Assembly (NCBI RefSeq): GCF_032854445.1 | Contig: NC_088304.1 | Location: 32,482,810 to 32,546,809 of the forward strand | Length of the DNA stretch: 64,000 bases | DNA from: Liolophura sinensis | Lineage: Eukaryota > Mollusca > Polyplacophora > Chitonida > Chitonidae | Direction of reading: 5' to 3' | Part shown: positions 12,070 to 24,785 of the stretch, one piece after another | How positions within the stretch are numbered: the stretch's first letter is position 1 | Layout: the number at the start of each line of letters is the position of its first letter | The notes under the pieces: model-generated | The model's database searches: none | What the model was told of the DNA's origin: nothing | What the model saw: only the letters and a program-made list of their open reading frames with translations | Program-made: the position numbers and the translations under genes

Positions 12070-13025
12070 TTTCTGAACCACCTCTTTTCTATAACTCGTT
12101 CACCATCTCTTCTATAATTCGTCCTCGATCTCTTGTCTGTAAGGCGCCCTTCACGTCTTTTCAATCAGACATCCTTCATCTCTTGTCTGTAAGGTGTTCT
12201 TCATATTATATTTACAAGGCATTCTATACCTCTTTTCTATAAGGCATCCTTTACCTCTTTTCTGTAAGGCGTCCTTCACCTCTTTTCTATAAGACGTCCT
12301 TCACTTCTTTTCTATAATACGTCCTTCACTCCTTTTTGTATAAAGCGTCCTTCACATCTTTTCTATCAGACAACCTTCCTCTCTTGTCTGTAAGGCGTCC
12401 TTCATATCATTTCTAAAAGGCATTCTATACCTCTTCTCTATTTTGACGTCCTTCACCTCTTTTCTATAAAGCGCCATTCACGTCCTTTTCAATCAGACGT
12501 CCTTGATCACTTGCCTGTAATGTGTCATTCACATCATTTCTACAAGGCATTCTATGCCTCTTTTCTATAAGGCGTCCTTCACTTCTTTTCTATAAGGCGT
12601 TCTTCACCTCTTTTTGTAAGGGGTCCTTCACCTCTTTTTTGTAATGCGCCCTTCACGTCTTCTTTATCAAACATCCTTCATCTCTTGTCTCTAAAGCGTC
12701 CTTCACATCATTTCTACAAGGCATTCTGTACCTCTTCTCTGTAAATCATTCTGTGGGATATTCTTCACCTCTTTTCTATAATGTGTCCTTCACCTCTTTT
12801 GTATAACACATCCTTCATACATTTTATATCAGACATGCATCATCTCTTTTCTATAAGGCGTCCTTCACACTTTTTATATCAGACATGCATCATCTCTTTT
12901 CTATAAGGCGTCCTTCACACTTTTTATATCAGACATGCATCATCTCTAATCTGTAAGGCCTCCTTGACATCTTTTCTACAAGACATCGTATACTTCTTTT
13001 CTATAAGACATTCTTCACCTCTTTT
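12070..13025 (+). repeat. Pyrimidine-rich degenerate tandem array (about 1 kb)
   Basis: Dozens of imperfect units built on 'aaggcgtccttcacctcttt' + tctat, alternating with 'cagacatgcatcatctcttt' and 'aaggcattctatacctcttt' variants. Higher-order 50-bp copies are nearly identical at 12842-12945. One strand is strongly C/T-biased throughout. It also generates nested short open frames with no meaning. Confidence 0.85.
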
Positions 13026-13385
13026 CTACATAACCATACAACAATAGCTTGCATTTTGGCGATTTTTTTAAGATAATGAATGTGCAGTTTTGGATGCCAA
13101 TAGAAAATAATAGCCCCCTAATCCACATGTTACGTTCTGTTGCATCCTTATGCAAACATCCGATGTCTAGTGGAATTGATTTAAAGAGAGTAAGAAATTC
13201 TTGAGAATGAAAGAGGTAATCTCTGTCGGTATTTGCCGTACATTGCTTGCTGCTTCGCGGTTATTAGTTGTGTTCCATATTTGGACTGGAAGATTCTTAT
13301 TATTAATGTTTTGTTTGTACACCATGCTTGGGTTCAATTGCCAACCGTTGGCAAGCGACTGACGAACTTCCGCACATGTCACGTA

Positions 13386-13897
13386 AACTCAAAAATTTAA
13401 TCTCTTAATTTTAATAGAAAGTCTGCTGTTTTAGTGACAACAGATTGTTCTGTTAAATATAACACACATATTCTGTTAATTCAACATAAAGATTTATTGG
13501 GGGCCTCCGTGGCAGCTGGTTAGCGCGCTAGCGCAGCGTAATGACCCAGGAGCCACCCACCATTGCGGTCGCTGTGAATTCAAGTCCAGCTCATGCTGGC
13601 TTCCTCTCCGGCCGCACATGGGAAGGTCTGCCAGCAAGCTGCGGATGGTCGTGGGTTTCCACTGGGCTCTGCCCAATTTCTTTCCACCATAATGCTGGTC
13701 GTCGTCATATAAGTGAAATATTCTTGAGTACGGCGTAAAACACCAATCAAATAAATAAATAAATAAAGATTCATTTATTATACTTACAGGATATTATGTT
13801 GAATATGACAGAATATTATATTATAATAAGAAAATACATTCTAACATCACTCAGATAACAGACTTTCTTTTAAAATGAACAGATTAATTTTTGAGTG
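13386..13897. mobile_element. MITE family M1, copy 2, split by a SINE
   Basis: Left end AACTCAAAAA (first base changed) and right end 'gattaatttttgagtg', with TA on both sides (13384-13385, 13898-13899). It is interrupted at about 13499 by a full-length SINE. The element resumes at about 13767 with its normal 'aagattcatt' interior; the AAAGATT.ATT word on both sides of the SINE fits its target-site duplication. Confidence 0.85.
13499..13766 (+). mobile_element. Main-family SINE inserted in MITE copy 2
   Basis: Full-length: head 'gggcctccgtggcagctggt', A-box region, B box 'gaattcaagtcc', body ('atgctggcttcctctccggc'), and tail 'gagtacggcgtaaaacacca' followed by (AAAT)n. Good copy for deriving a consensus. 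Its insertion postdates the MITE. Confidence 0.92.
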
Positions 13898-13899
13898 TA

Positions 13900-15395
13900 T
13901 AGATAGATATACACACCATATTGTTGTCAAACAAGAGGGTTTCAGACTAATAGCTGGCCATCTTTGGAATTCAAACGTCCATGGAAGGCAGGAATGTGCT
14001 CTTGTCGCGTTTAAGTTGTATTTTTACAGACCTGTTATACACTGAACCTCGCCATTGTGGAAAGGGATGATATCGTCTATAGCCAAACAGATTGCAAAAA
14101 GGATAGCGCATTTGAACAACACCGGGCTAAAGTAAGACGTCAATATTGGTCTGCAAAAATTAGCTGAAGTAGCTCAAAACGACGAATGGTCGACGAAAGG
14201 CATCAAGGTAATCAAGCACAAAGCTGGCCGTCACTATCTCCGTGATTCTGGAAGTCCCTTAAGCCGTTAAAAGGCTTTTAGTGTTTAGAGAGGCCGCCGT
14301 CTTATTACCTCAGATTGAGGAAAACAATCATGTGCTGCAGGCGGAAGTCGCTCGTATCTTTTGGTTGGTTCAAGAGTGCTCGGAGGATTGTAATGAACTG
14401 GAATGCTCTTCTTGGCTCTTTGTGTGTTTGTACTGAGACTGATGTGATTCGTGAGTGAATTGAGAGTTATAAACAACGGTGTAAATAACTAGATTTCTGA
14501 ACACTGACTGTCAGCGCTCCACAATGATGATCTTAGTTTATGGGAAATACTGCCCTCACTGTAACACTATTTTATATGCCACGGTTTTTGTCTTGTTGCA
14601 CACAAAAAAAAACAAAACAAAAAAAAAAAAATAGCCAGAATACCAAAGAATAATGATTGACTGAATGATTGATTGATTGATTGATTTATTGTTGGGGGTG
14701 GTCACAGCATAAGTTAAGAAATGCTTGAATATACGTATGTCTAGTCAGGAATACTATAAAACACCGACAGTTAATGACTGAGTGATTGATTTAGGCAATG
14801 ATTCATCCAATGATTGACTAATTAGCTTAACGATCAATCTACAATACGCAGAAGAAGGGAGCTTACGAGACAGTGCTAGAAATATTTTTTTACCTGGTCG
14901 TAAATCGTCTTAAAATCAAAATTCAACACGTACAAGAGCCAAGTTTCCGTCACTGCAACTGTACCTTGTCTTATCTGGGAAAGCTGCTGATGCAGGAAGC
15001 TGATGTCTAACTATGTGGTGCAGCAGGCGAATTACCTCCATAGTGCTTACTACGGCTATTAGTACGTTTCATTATAGAACCGTTTATTTAGAGCCAACAT
15101 GTGTAAACAAAGTTGTTTACCGCGGGTATATGCACAAGCGTCGACAGGGGATGATCCGCCTTGGCGTTAGACGTCTGACAGATGAGATTGCCACGTCTAT
15201 AGCTCTTCCGAAGAGGAAGAAGAAGAAGAGAAAAACAAAACATCCATAGTCGTCTCTACCCCTTCCAACCAGAAATAATGCTTATTCATTGCAATACAGA
15301 AATTGTGAGGCATTAATTCATTGCTGAATGGCGTCAGAAGCCATTCGCATTAAGCGATGGTCTAGCCTCAAACGATTGCATGCAAGTTTGCCTGC
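13900..15395. other. No gene seen; simple repeats
   Basis: Contains an A-rich stretch (14607-14633) and TGAT/TGATT repeats (14645-14695). An open frame at 15013-15249 (+) ends in a Lys/Arg cluster (PKRKKKKRKTKHP), but I recognise nothing in it. Likely non-coding. Confidence 0.45.
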
Positions 15396-15396
15396 C

Positions 15397-15540
15397 AGGG
15401 GTCGGTGGTTTACTCCGCACTCAAGAATATTCCACTTATTTGATGGCGGCCAGCATTATAGTGAGAGAAAACCGGGCGGAGCCCGGAGAAACTCACTACC
15501 ATCGTTGTCACACCAACTACCTCGGCCACGGAGGCCCCGA
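15397..15540 (-). mobile_element. Main-family SINE with internal deletion, reverse
   Basis: 'ccgcactcaagaatattcca' and 'cggccagcattatagtgaga' are the reversed 3' body. It then jumps to 'caactacctcggccacggag', the reversed head, lacking most of the B-box region. Confidence 0.8.
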
Positions 15541-16756
15541 ATTTGTATGCTGAACATTATATAATTGCACGTCTCTCAATAATTTAATCAGGGGCCGAAA
15601 TATTTAATGTATTGAAGACGAGAGGCCCCTGAACAACGATCTCACGAGTTCAAATCCAACCCTCGTTGCCTTTTTCATCTTGAAGTGGTGATTTCTCCAC
15701 TCATCTGCCTGAATTCAGCCTTGCACCCATACATACACAGCCGTTGTCATATAAGCATTCTTTTTCAAGGGATAAAGTACTAATGTAATAAATATTTAGG
15801 TCAAAGCGACCTGTAAAGACGACCCAAATTTGGAATGGCTGGAAATCGACTAGACCAAGCCTTGGTATTGAGTTGGCCTCTTGTATGCATTGTAGTCTAT
15901 GATAACAGTCGATCGCACCGAGAGAGAGAGTGTTGTTTCTCGCGTCTCTGTTTAGCACGTGTTGTGTTATGCAATATCCTAAACAGACTTCGATAACACC
16001 TTCTCTTTTTTGACGCCCGGTGTTCTCGTAAACACACTGATTGCAGCCAAGGTTTTTTGTTGTTCTTTTATACTGTACTAGGTCGACATCATGTAAGTTA
16101 ACCAAAGCTGCTTATTAGAAAGATAGATATAGGCCATTCCGGGGTCGGTGTCAAAAGCACAGCTAGGTTATTCCCACCCTCAAAACTATTCGCCATCGTA
16201 TACATGTAAGTGAAAACTTCTTGAGTATAGCGTTAAAGAGCACTGAACTACATAAATTACTCAGATACGGTTAATATTTTTGCCGACAATTTAGGGTCTT
16301 ACATACAGGTACTAAAGTTACTCAACAGACCAAACTGCACTGGCTATGAAAATGCTTTGATACTAAAGGAGAAAATCTACGCACTGATGACGTCATTAAC
16401 ACGTCCTCACAACGTCAGCATTAAATCACGCGCCTTGACACATTTGCTGACAGGCCACGTGACTGGGATTCGCTACCACTTTTACCGGAAGGTGGTATCG
16501 TTAATGAGGTGCTCGATGATGGATATATGCAGAAACTGTCAAGATGGCATTTCTACTTAACCGGTCCAAACCATAACACACTATTATTGGCTTGTAACTG
16601 GTGAGAAAACTACATCTATCAAAGGTTATATATATGAGAATGTGAATATATCATTATTCCAAGTTTAACGTTTCGTCAGTAAGACTATGATCTCGATACC
16701 GACTTATGCTCTTTATAGTCCATGCTTACAACTGCGTTTACAAATGCTTACAATAT

Positions 16757-17112
16757 ATTAATTAATTAATTTATTTATTTGATTAGTGTTTTACGCCGTA
16801 CTCAAGAGTGTTTCACTTATACGACGCCGGCCAGCATTATACTGGGAGAAAACCGAGCAGAGCCCGGGCAAACCCACGACCATCCGCAGGTTGCTGCAAG
16901 ACTTGCCCAATTACGGCTGGAGAGGAAACCAGCATGAGCTGGCCTTGAACCCACTCATTGTAGAGAGGGACCTGGGTCATTGCGCCGTGGTTGCATGCTT
17001 ATCCCCTCTGCCCGAAGGCCCCCAGCTTGACTTGAACTCATATGCACCGACAACATTGGTTAGAGGCACCTGGGTCATTGTTCTGCACTAGCACGCTAAC
17101 CATTCGACCCCC
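16757..17112 (-). mobile_element. Main-family SINE, reverse, with a partial second copy at its head
   Basis: Reversed tail (ATTTATTTATTTGATTAG), 'cgccgtactcaagagtg', body and B-box complement ('agctggccttgaaccc...'). A second B-box-containing piece ('gacttgaactcatatgcacc') and a head ('agcacgctaaccattcgacc') follow. Either two nested insertions or a SINE dimer. Confidence 0.8.
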
Positions 17113-17682
17113 AACATAAGTCTTGGAAGTACGTATTTTATATTACTTAAGAATGTATAATATTCTCCGTCCCTACTATACATTACACTGAAAGGCCAGC
17201 ATTTATGGTAACGGAAAGAAGATTGCTCATGGCGAGTAGAGAAACAGATATTTTAGGACCCGCTCGGCAAGAGGCTGTTCAACATTCATCCCTAGATATG
17301 AATAAATTTGATCACAACGGGCCACGACTATCTTGTCCGTGATATGTGAGACTTAAAACAACTCTCTGAGGTGATACCCACTAGGAAAACAGCCTGAGCA
17401 GGCAACACTTGGGCCACGGGAGATAACCTGTTTCGTAGAGGCGCAAAGAATGTGACCTGCGACTTCCTGAAATTAACCTATCAGGTTTGCGTATTTGTGT
17501 TCAGCCTCGCTTTCGCTTTATTATATATCAGCCATCATGAAGCTTATTTGATTTGTGCCTGTTCATGTCAGACGAGGTCCTAAATTGACAATTCTTCATC
17601 TTGTAGCCTTGATCGTGTTTGAACTTGTAGTTCTACAATGACCCATAAGTATATACTATAGGCCTGTACACTTTTATTAGTG

Positions 17683-17849
17683 TGATAACCCACGACAAAC
17701 CGCAGGTTGCTAAACCCTCCCCAAGTATATACGACAGGGGAGAGAACCAGTATGAGTTGGACTTGAACCCAGGGCGACCACATTGGAGGGAGACCCCTGA
17801 GGTCTTGTGCTGTGCTACGACGCTAAACACTTGGCCACGGAGGCTATCA
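17683..17849 (-). mobile_element. Main-family SINE 5' half, reverse
   Basis: 'cccacgacaaaccgcaggtt', 'agtatgagttggacttgaac' (B-box complement) and 'cttggccacggaggct' (head complement). The 3' tail is absent. Confidence 0.75.
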
Positions 17850-19970
17850 GAAATGTCACAAAACAAAACACTATGTGGTAACATGTGCATTACCATATTG
17901 TGGCGAATTCAGCTAACACATGGTATAAACTAACCTTCAGTTAATAAATGCTACAAGTCTTGACATTTATTCATTGAAAAGAGAACAAAAAGAAACTCTA
18001 CAAATATATATACGCATGTTAGCATTTTGGGGAGAATTCTGTTAGGGTGTGGGAAGCAGTTACAAAGGATCAAAGTGTTATTTATTATCTATAATAGTTT
18101 ATAAATACTTCTGGAATCGAATAAAATGCAGCGATTTTGACGAGAAAACATGAAGTTATTTTGTCACGTACGACGCGATGATAAGGAGGCAAAACTGCTG
18201 AAGGGAAATATACTTCTTGATATTCATGGACATTTCAGTCCCTGTCTTGTCTCCGTGTGTAGACTCTGAACACGAACGCTCCCCGGTGCTTTGCCCTTTG
18301 ATCTTGTGTTTATGTCTATAACCAGGGTGTACAGTTAATGTTCCTGTATATAGGTGCATAATTACCTGGGAGCAGATATGCTGTATACAAAAAGACAAGG
18401 ATAATACCACGGCTGGTTTCAACAGAATACATATACACTGGCATCACTTACAAACCAGCCGTGCTCTCTAAATACCTGCACTCAACACTAAGGGACCGAA
18501 TAAAAATTCCCACCGTGAAAATTCATGGCATTGTTTGGTAGAATGGAAAGCTATACTGTAGCATGTCAACGACGTTGGCTGTATAAACACAAAGATAAAT
18601 GCTGAGTTTCGCTAATTTCCAACTCTCAAATAACTTAAGCGAGTCTGTTTGCCGGTACTTAATGATAAATTTCCTTTGGTGCTATTTTTTGTTTTGCTGG
18701 TTGCGCTGCTATGTTTTATCAGGTACAAAACTGAGCACGGCGTCTTGTCCCAGTTAAATAAAGAAATGAAATAAATAACTACATAGCTCTTTTGGGGAAG
18801 CATAACAGTTCATGGATGTAAAACTACAGCCCGCTGTGGATGAACTTCTGTTAGTTCATGTATTTTTGGCCAGTCTTATTGCACCAGTTTCGAATCTTCC
18901 AAAAGACAGATGAAATCAGTTTTGTGAACTGGGATTATTGCGATTTTTAACCTGGCATGTTCTTATTGGTTAACGGTTGGCATACTAATATCTGTCTCGA
19001 CGGAAAGATTATTATTCATCTAGCCGTCTCATTCGTCTAAGATTTGGTTAAAACTGCCAGCAACATTTCTATCAATGATAGCACGATTATAATTATTAAA
19101 GGATTAGGCCTCTGGGACTGCCTCTAATACCCTCAGCATTGTTCGTCATAAGTGTGTGCGCCGGCTACAGAGATCCAATCTGCTGAAACTTTACACGGTG
19201 CTTACCTATTGTCTGAAGTAGTACATATCAAACATTTGTCGGCCTATGAAAACCTTTTAGGAATCTTCTCCAGAACCAGCGAACTAATTTCATTACATTT
19301 GGAACACGTGACTATAGTTGGATAACAATTAAAACGTCTTTACATGAATCATTTATGTATGTAAATTAGTTTTGAGCTGACCAATGAAACTAGCGCAAAA
19401 GTAGTATATGTAGATCAGCTCTAAAAACTGCACAAGTGGATCGAACAAAAACATTTTTGAAACATCCAAAAAATCAGGATTATGAATTTTAAAGAATTAT
19501 TCCCGTTCAAGTTGTGGTTTTCATGCCATCGTCAAAAGCTTTTCAAAATTTAACATGCGCGCTTTGTGAAAATCTGCATGAAACTTGTCACTGTAGTGTA
19601 CAGTGGGGACGTTCATCAAGCTTGAAACAGTGTATTCTTTCTGTCCTTTGTTCTCGGCCATGAGCAGGAGATCAAAGCCACAATCTCTATGCTGGTCAAT
19701 CGTACTAATCCCATTGAACGTGATAGCTGGGGTTCAAATCCAGGACATTCCTTTCTCATTTTTTTCACGTGTTTTTCTCTTTTTTTGGGTAGTTTTTCAG
19801 GCTGATTTTGAAAGTTAGCTACATCATTGTGTAGGTCAATAGCCGTTTGTTTTTATACCCATTCATTTTTTTTCTCTGCCCAGCTTTCACGGAACTGACA
19901 TTTTCAGACACTCATCGGTTTGTATGTATGTAGCAAAACGGATGCATGTGACTGACGGATGCCTATTACT
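17850..19970. other. No gene seen
   Basis: About 2.1 kb of AT-rich sequence with only short, unrecognised open frames and no repeat I could identify. Confidence 0.45.
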
Positions 19971-19971
19971 G

Positions 19972-20218
19972 CACTAAAAGAATAATCTGTTGATCTTAAC
20001 AGAAAGCCTGCTGTCTGAGGGATGCTAGAATACATTCTGTTATTATAACACAAACTTTTGCCATATTCAACATAGTATCCATTATAGAAACCTTCTGTTG
20101 AATTAACAGAATATGTGTGTTATATTAAACAGATAATCTGTTGTAATAGCACAGTGGATTCTAGCATCACTCATATAACAGACTTTCTGTTAAAATTAAC
20201 GGATTAATTGTTTGAGTG
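19972..20218. mobile_element. MITE family M1, copy 3 (247 bp)
   Basis: CACTAAAAGAATAATCTGTT at the left and 'gattaattgtttgagtg' at the right, with the same inner palindromic words ('ttaacagaaagcctgctgtc', 'ttaacagaatatgtgtgtta'). The flanks no longer show a clean TA duplication. Confidence 0.8.
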
Positions 20219-20310
20219 GACTGAATTTCCGATGAAGCAATTTTAATATCATGAACATTCGGGTTGTGGTATACTGTTATTATGGGCTTCATTGACTGGA
20301 GTGGTTCGGC

Positions 20311-20652
20311 TCAAACTACATCGTTTGTCTCATAATTTTTTCCACATGTACTCTTCACGCCCGAGAACAGAACCTCACACATATCAAGGAGATTCACATT
20401 TGTTCTGGCTTTTGTTGTTAAGTCAACTCGGCCCCTAAGTCTTTGCGGTAGGGACTTGCTATCAACAGCTGTAAGATGGTGTAAACGACACCGAATCGCC
20501 CTGCCGGAGTGACGTAAACATACCGACTTAATTAGCTTGTGATAACGTCTGCTAACCCCGAGGCATCCCAGTGCGGACCTGGACGAGAACCTCAACATTG
20601 CTGACGAACTGAGAAACAGAAAGCGACGCAAATATGCGTGATTTTCACGCAC
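20311..20652 (-). other. 113-codon open frame, function unknown
   Basis: Reads MRENHAYLRRFLFLSSSAML, then an Arg/Leu-rich middle (LRHSGRAIRCRLHHL, LPQRLRGRVDLTTKARTNVN). It is one of the few non-repeat frames over 110 codons and is locally GC-richer than its flanks. I recognise no domain. A decayed retroelement fragment is possible. No splice partners found. Confidence 0.2.
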
Positions 20653-21325
20653 GGGGTTTCGGTATTTATTAATTAACTATACCTCTGTGCCAAAGAGTTG
20701 TATAGGCTTGCATATATGCAATTCTTTCGTATTTATATATAAAATGAACGTTTATTTTAGATATGTTATATGCTTTTATACATGTACAGCTTAAGTCCAA
20801 TCATTTTTCATGAATTTTCAAATCATTTGTGCATGCGAACAAAAATGTGCATAAAATATTTCCAGATGTGTCTAAAAGAATTGTGTAAAAAAATCTGCAC
20901 TCATTCTGAAATAAGTGTCTTTTGAAATGAAAAATTACCAGCTTAGAAACATTTCTTTTGACTTTTTTAAATAAGTATTTACGGATTTTGAAATTAATAC
21001 GGTACACATTTTCATAACTTGTCCATTTTTTCGAAAGTGGACGATTTCAAAAATGTTTCTTGCAACCCTAGTGTCAGATCTGGCATGGGAGTTTCCATCC
21101 ACATATTTCAAAGTCTTAGATATATAATCCTAATCGGAATGGCAGGTTCTGACGACCTACAATCATCGCATTAAAACATATCATTACTAACTGATTTATG
21201 AGCAGAGATATACCGAAAAGAGTGACCGTAATACAGGGACGTAATAAAGACCACCTGGCTTTGGATCGGGAAGGAGTTTTAGAAGCTCCTCATTGAAGCT
21301 GGATCCCCGGGTGATCAGTGATCTG

Positions 21326-21329
<4 letters not shown>
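20653..21329. other. No gene seen
   Basis: AT-rich sequence without recognisable repeats or coding signals. Confidence 0.45.

Positions 21330-21409
<80 letters not shown>
21329..21409. repeat. (TA)n dinucleotide repeat, about 40 units
   Basis: About 80 bases of almost pure TA, directly before a SINE. Likely length-polymorphic and able to extrude as a cruciform. The Ile-Tyr repeat frame across it is meaningless. Confidence 0.95.
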
Positions 21410-21413
<4 letters not shown>

Positions 21414-21429
21414 CACGGACTAAGTCAGG

Positions 21430-21674
21430 ATGGTGGCCGAGGGAAGTGGCACGCCAGCGCGGCGCTATGACTCTTGAGCCTCTCACTGTCGCTGTGATTT
21501 CAAGTCCAGCTCATGCTGGCTTCCTCTCCGGCCGTGCGTGGGAGGGTCTTCAGCAACCTGCTGATGGTCATGGGTTTCCACCATAATGCTGGCCGCCGTC
21601 ATATAAGTGAAATATTCTTTTCGCGTGAGTACGGTGTAGAACACCAATCAAATAAATAAATAAATAAATAAATA
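21430..21674 (+). mobile_element. Main-family SINE, slightly truncated head
   Basis: 'gatttcaagtccagctcatg' (B box and body), 'cataatgctggccgccgtca', and tail 'caatcaaataaataaataaa'. The head (tggtggccgagggaagtggc) is diverged and an internal segment after 'gtcatgggtttccacc' is shortened. Confidence 0.88.
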
Positions 21675-21867
21675 CGTAAGGATCGAAATTTGTGACCTTC
21701 CTTTGAAACTACATATATGTACGTGCATACGTTGTATGTTTTTTTACTTGGTTTTACGTGATTTTCAGCATAATTCCTTGTATGAAATCCCTTTCTATAT
21801 AAAGAATTTCGCATGGAGGGCCAGAGGTATTTCGAGTAGGTAGGATTTGGAAGGAGTAATACATTTG

Positions 21868-21992
21868 TGAATAAAAACGAGATTTACTTGGATATGGTCC
21901 TAGTTTTCCGAGATTTACTTGGATATGGTCCTAGTTTTCCAAGATTTACTTGGATATGGTTCTAGTTTTCCGAGATTTACTTGGATATGTTT
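21868..21992 (+). repeat. 31-bp minisatellite (4 units)
   Basis: Unit 'gagatttacttggatatggt' + cctagttttcc, four copies, almost identical. Confidence 0.9.
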
Positions 21993-22059
21993 GTGAAAAG
22001 CATTCAAGAATTACTGATTTTCCGCCTATTATGTTATGTTAACTTGCCATGCACATTTT

Positions 22060-22400
22060 GTGCGAGAATCAACGTGAAGCACTTTTCACGAATACATTTT
22101 TCTGCTTTAGCACAACGCCATGCACAACAATGAAAGTGAAGCACTTTCATGAACACCTCATTTTTCTGCTTTAGCACAACAATCAACGAGGAGCACTTTA
22201 GCACAACGCCGTGAGCGACAATCAACGTGAAGCACTCTTCACGAATACATTTTTCTGTTTCAGCACAACACCACGCATAATTATCAGCGTGAAAAACTTT
22301 CCATAAGCACCTCATTTTCCGATGAGCGCAATGCCGTGCGCGACAATCAACGTGAAGCACTTTTCATGAGCACCTCACTTTTCTGTATTAGCACTATAAT
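22060..22400 (+). repeat. About 60-bp minisatellite (5-6 units)
   Basis: Built on 'caatcaacgtgaagcacttt' + tcacgaatacatttttctgc and tttagcacaacgcc; units differ by small indels. The minus-strand frame (CAWCCAETEKCIREECFTL-type repeats) arises from it. Confidence 0.85.
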
Positions 22401-23016
22401 CAACCCGAAGCTCTTTCCAAGAATAGGTCTGTTTGGTTCCTTTTTTGGTTATTGTCTAACGCAATCTACCTTCCTCAACGTGAACCACTTTCCATGAACT
22501 GTACACGTTATTCTTACCCTAAAAAAAAGAACTCCGCTGAGAAAATTCCATGTAATATGTTTATTTTGCTATGGCGCCAGGTCAAGCTATCTTTATAGCA
22601 AGCTTCAGCAAGCTCTCATAAAGGAAGTAGATTGTTTTGGTACACCTATGTGTTGACGGAGAAGCGAAAGTGCCGACTTGCACAGGACCGGAAACCACAG
22701 CTGATATGACTAGAAGCAACTGTCCGGATTCCGGGTCTAAAGGGCTCGACTTCCTGAAGCACACAAAACAATTTGTACAGCGAAGGTAAAAGGCCCTTGC
22801 AGAAATACATTAACGGATCAAATGTGATCAAAAATAAACCTGTGATGAAACGGTGGATGGCTAGCTCAAGGCCTACTATATATAGCGGTCTTATTTACGT
22901 ATATTGAAGCTGGGAACTAATCTTATATTTGTTGTATACTAGAACTCAGCGTACGCCGTAATTCGCTAACAAACAAAGTAGAAAAACTGAGGAATAAGAT
23001 ATATTTAAAGGACGTG
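22401..23016. other. No gene seen
   Basis: Short overlapping minus-strand frames at 22582-22831 only; nothing recognisable. Confidence 0.4.
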
Positions 23017-23254
23017 CACTCAAATATTCTTAATTTTAACAGAAAAGTCTGTTATCCGAGTGATGCCAGAACGTATTCTGCAATTGCAAAATATTATTGT
23101 GTGAAATATAACACACATATTCTATTAATTCAACATAAAAGATTCTGTTAGCCTAACAGGATATTATGTTGAATATAACACAGTATTGTGTTATAATAAC
23201 TGAATATATTCTTTCAGACATTCTGTTAAAATTGACACATTACTCTTTTGAGTG
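23017..23254. mobile_element. MITE family M1, copy 4 (238 bp)
   Basis: CACTCAAATATTCTTAATTT at the left and 'attactcttttgagtg' at the right. The interior has 'ataacacacatattctatta' and 'ggatattatgttgaatataa', as in the other copies. Flank TG on the left and TA on the right. Confidence 0.8.
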
Positions 23255-23531
23255 TACATCATTGAGAGTAAAACCAGAGCATCAACCACAATGTGATGTC
23301 TGGCAAATGGTGACATGCATCCGGTGAAATATGTCCTCTTCTCAGTTTACCTCAGAAAGGGTTATATTTTAACTGTTCATGTAAATGCTTACATAGTAGC
23401 AAATAACACGCCTCCTAGCAGAAGATACCCTCACAAACACAACCTGAACAACTGGCGGAATCTATACTGGCCAGGATGTTCAAATATCAACTAAATCAGC
23501 ATAAATATATCCTGTACATCGGATGTAGATA

Positions 23532-23722
23532 CGTCAGTATTTATTTGATTGGTGCTTAACGCCATGCTCAAGAATATACAGTGTAGTTCCGTCAGGACAC
23601 TGAACGCATTTTAAACAAGGTCGAATCCAGCTCTCGATGTATCCACTCCGACGTCGCCGTCTTTCTCCACCCATATTATACTGTATATTTACTGAAAATT
23701 TCTTGAGCACAGTTTGAAGGAT
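23532..23722. mobile_element. Two SINE tails in opposite orientation
   Basis: 'atttatttgattggtgctta' + acgcc (a reversed tail) at 23537. About 100 bases on, 'ttctccacccatattatact' and 'gaaaatttcttgagcacag' form a forward-facing 3' module. Diverged. Confidence 0.45.
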
Positions 23723-24039
23723 GGAGTCAAAATTGTAGCAACCAACCCTCTCACTTATGGAGCTGGACAGCACACGAGTTTGCGGTGTTGCCTATATGGT
23801 CAAGCCTATATTGATTTTGGAACGTAAGCTAGCTGTCTGCGTACAGGAAAGAGCTAGAATTCGTTAAGCCAATGTCCACGCAACCAAAACCCGCTAATTG
23901 AAGGTTCAAGTAGAACCATTTGGCTTTACTATAGTCCAAACGCAAACCGTGAACTCTTTAGTTCCAATGCCCTCCTACAATGTCTGTTAAACACCTATTT
24001 AACAGACATGTGTGGCTCTGGGGTCTATTAATGGAGTTA

Positions 24040-24785
24040 CACGTCCATTCACAGTAGCCTACATGTAGCACAGTTCTAACGCCTATTTACAGCGCTACAC
24101 CATCCCAACGTCCATTCACAGTAACCTACATGTAGCATAGTTCTGACGCCTATTTACAACGCTACACCATCTCAACGTCCATTCACAGTAGCCTACATGT
24201 AGCATAGTTCTAACGCCCATTTACAGCGCTACACCATCCCAACGTCCATTCACAGTAGCCTACATGTAGCATTGTTCTAACGCCTATTTACAGCACTACA
24301 CCACCTCAACGTCCATTCACAGTAGCCTACATGTAGCATAGTTCTAACGCCTATTTACAGGGCTACACCATCTCAACGTTCATTCACAGTAGCCTACATG
24401 TAGCATAGTTCTGACGCCTATTTACAGCACTACACCATTTCAACGTCCATTCACAGTAGCCTAAAGGTAGCATAGTTCTAGCGCCTATTTACAGCACTAC
24501 ACCATCTCAATGTCCATTCACGGTAGCCTACACATAGAATGGTTCTAACGCCGATTTATGGAGCTACACCTTCCCAACGCCCATTTACAGTACACGTAGC
24601 ATGGTTCTAATGTCCATTTATGGAGTTACAAAATCCCAACGCCCATTTACAGTACACGTAGCATGGTTCTAATGCCCATTTATGGAGCTACACCTTCCCA
24701 ACGCCCATTTACAGTATACGTAGCAGGGTTCTAACGCCGATTTATGGCGCTACACCTTCCCAAAATACTGCTAATGACACTCAAA
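24040..24785 (+). repeat. 67-bp minisatellite (about 11 units, degenerate at right)
   Basis: Unit 'acagtagcctacatgtagca' + tagttctaacgcctatttac + agcgctacaccatctcaacg + tccattc, about seven good copies. It shifts after 24540 to shorter variants (cccatttacagtacacgtag / catttatggagctacacctt). Each unit carries the TACATGTA palindrome. Confidence 0.92.

Noticed and set aside
21196-21486. 96-codon frame with an Ile-Tyr run
   Set aside because: Translation of the (TA)n tract.
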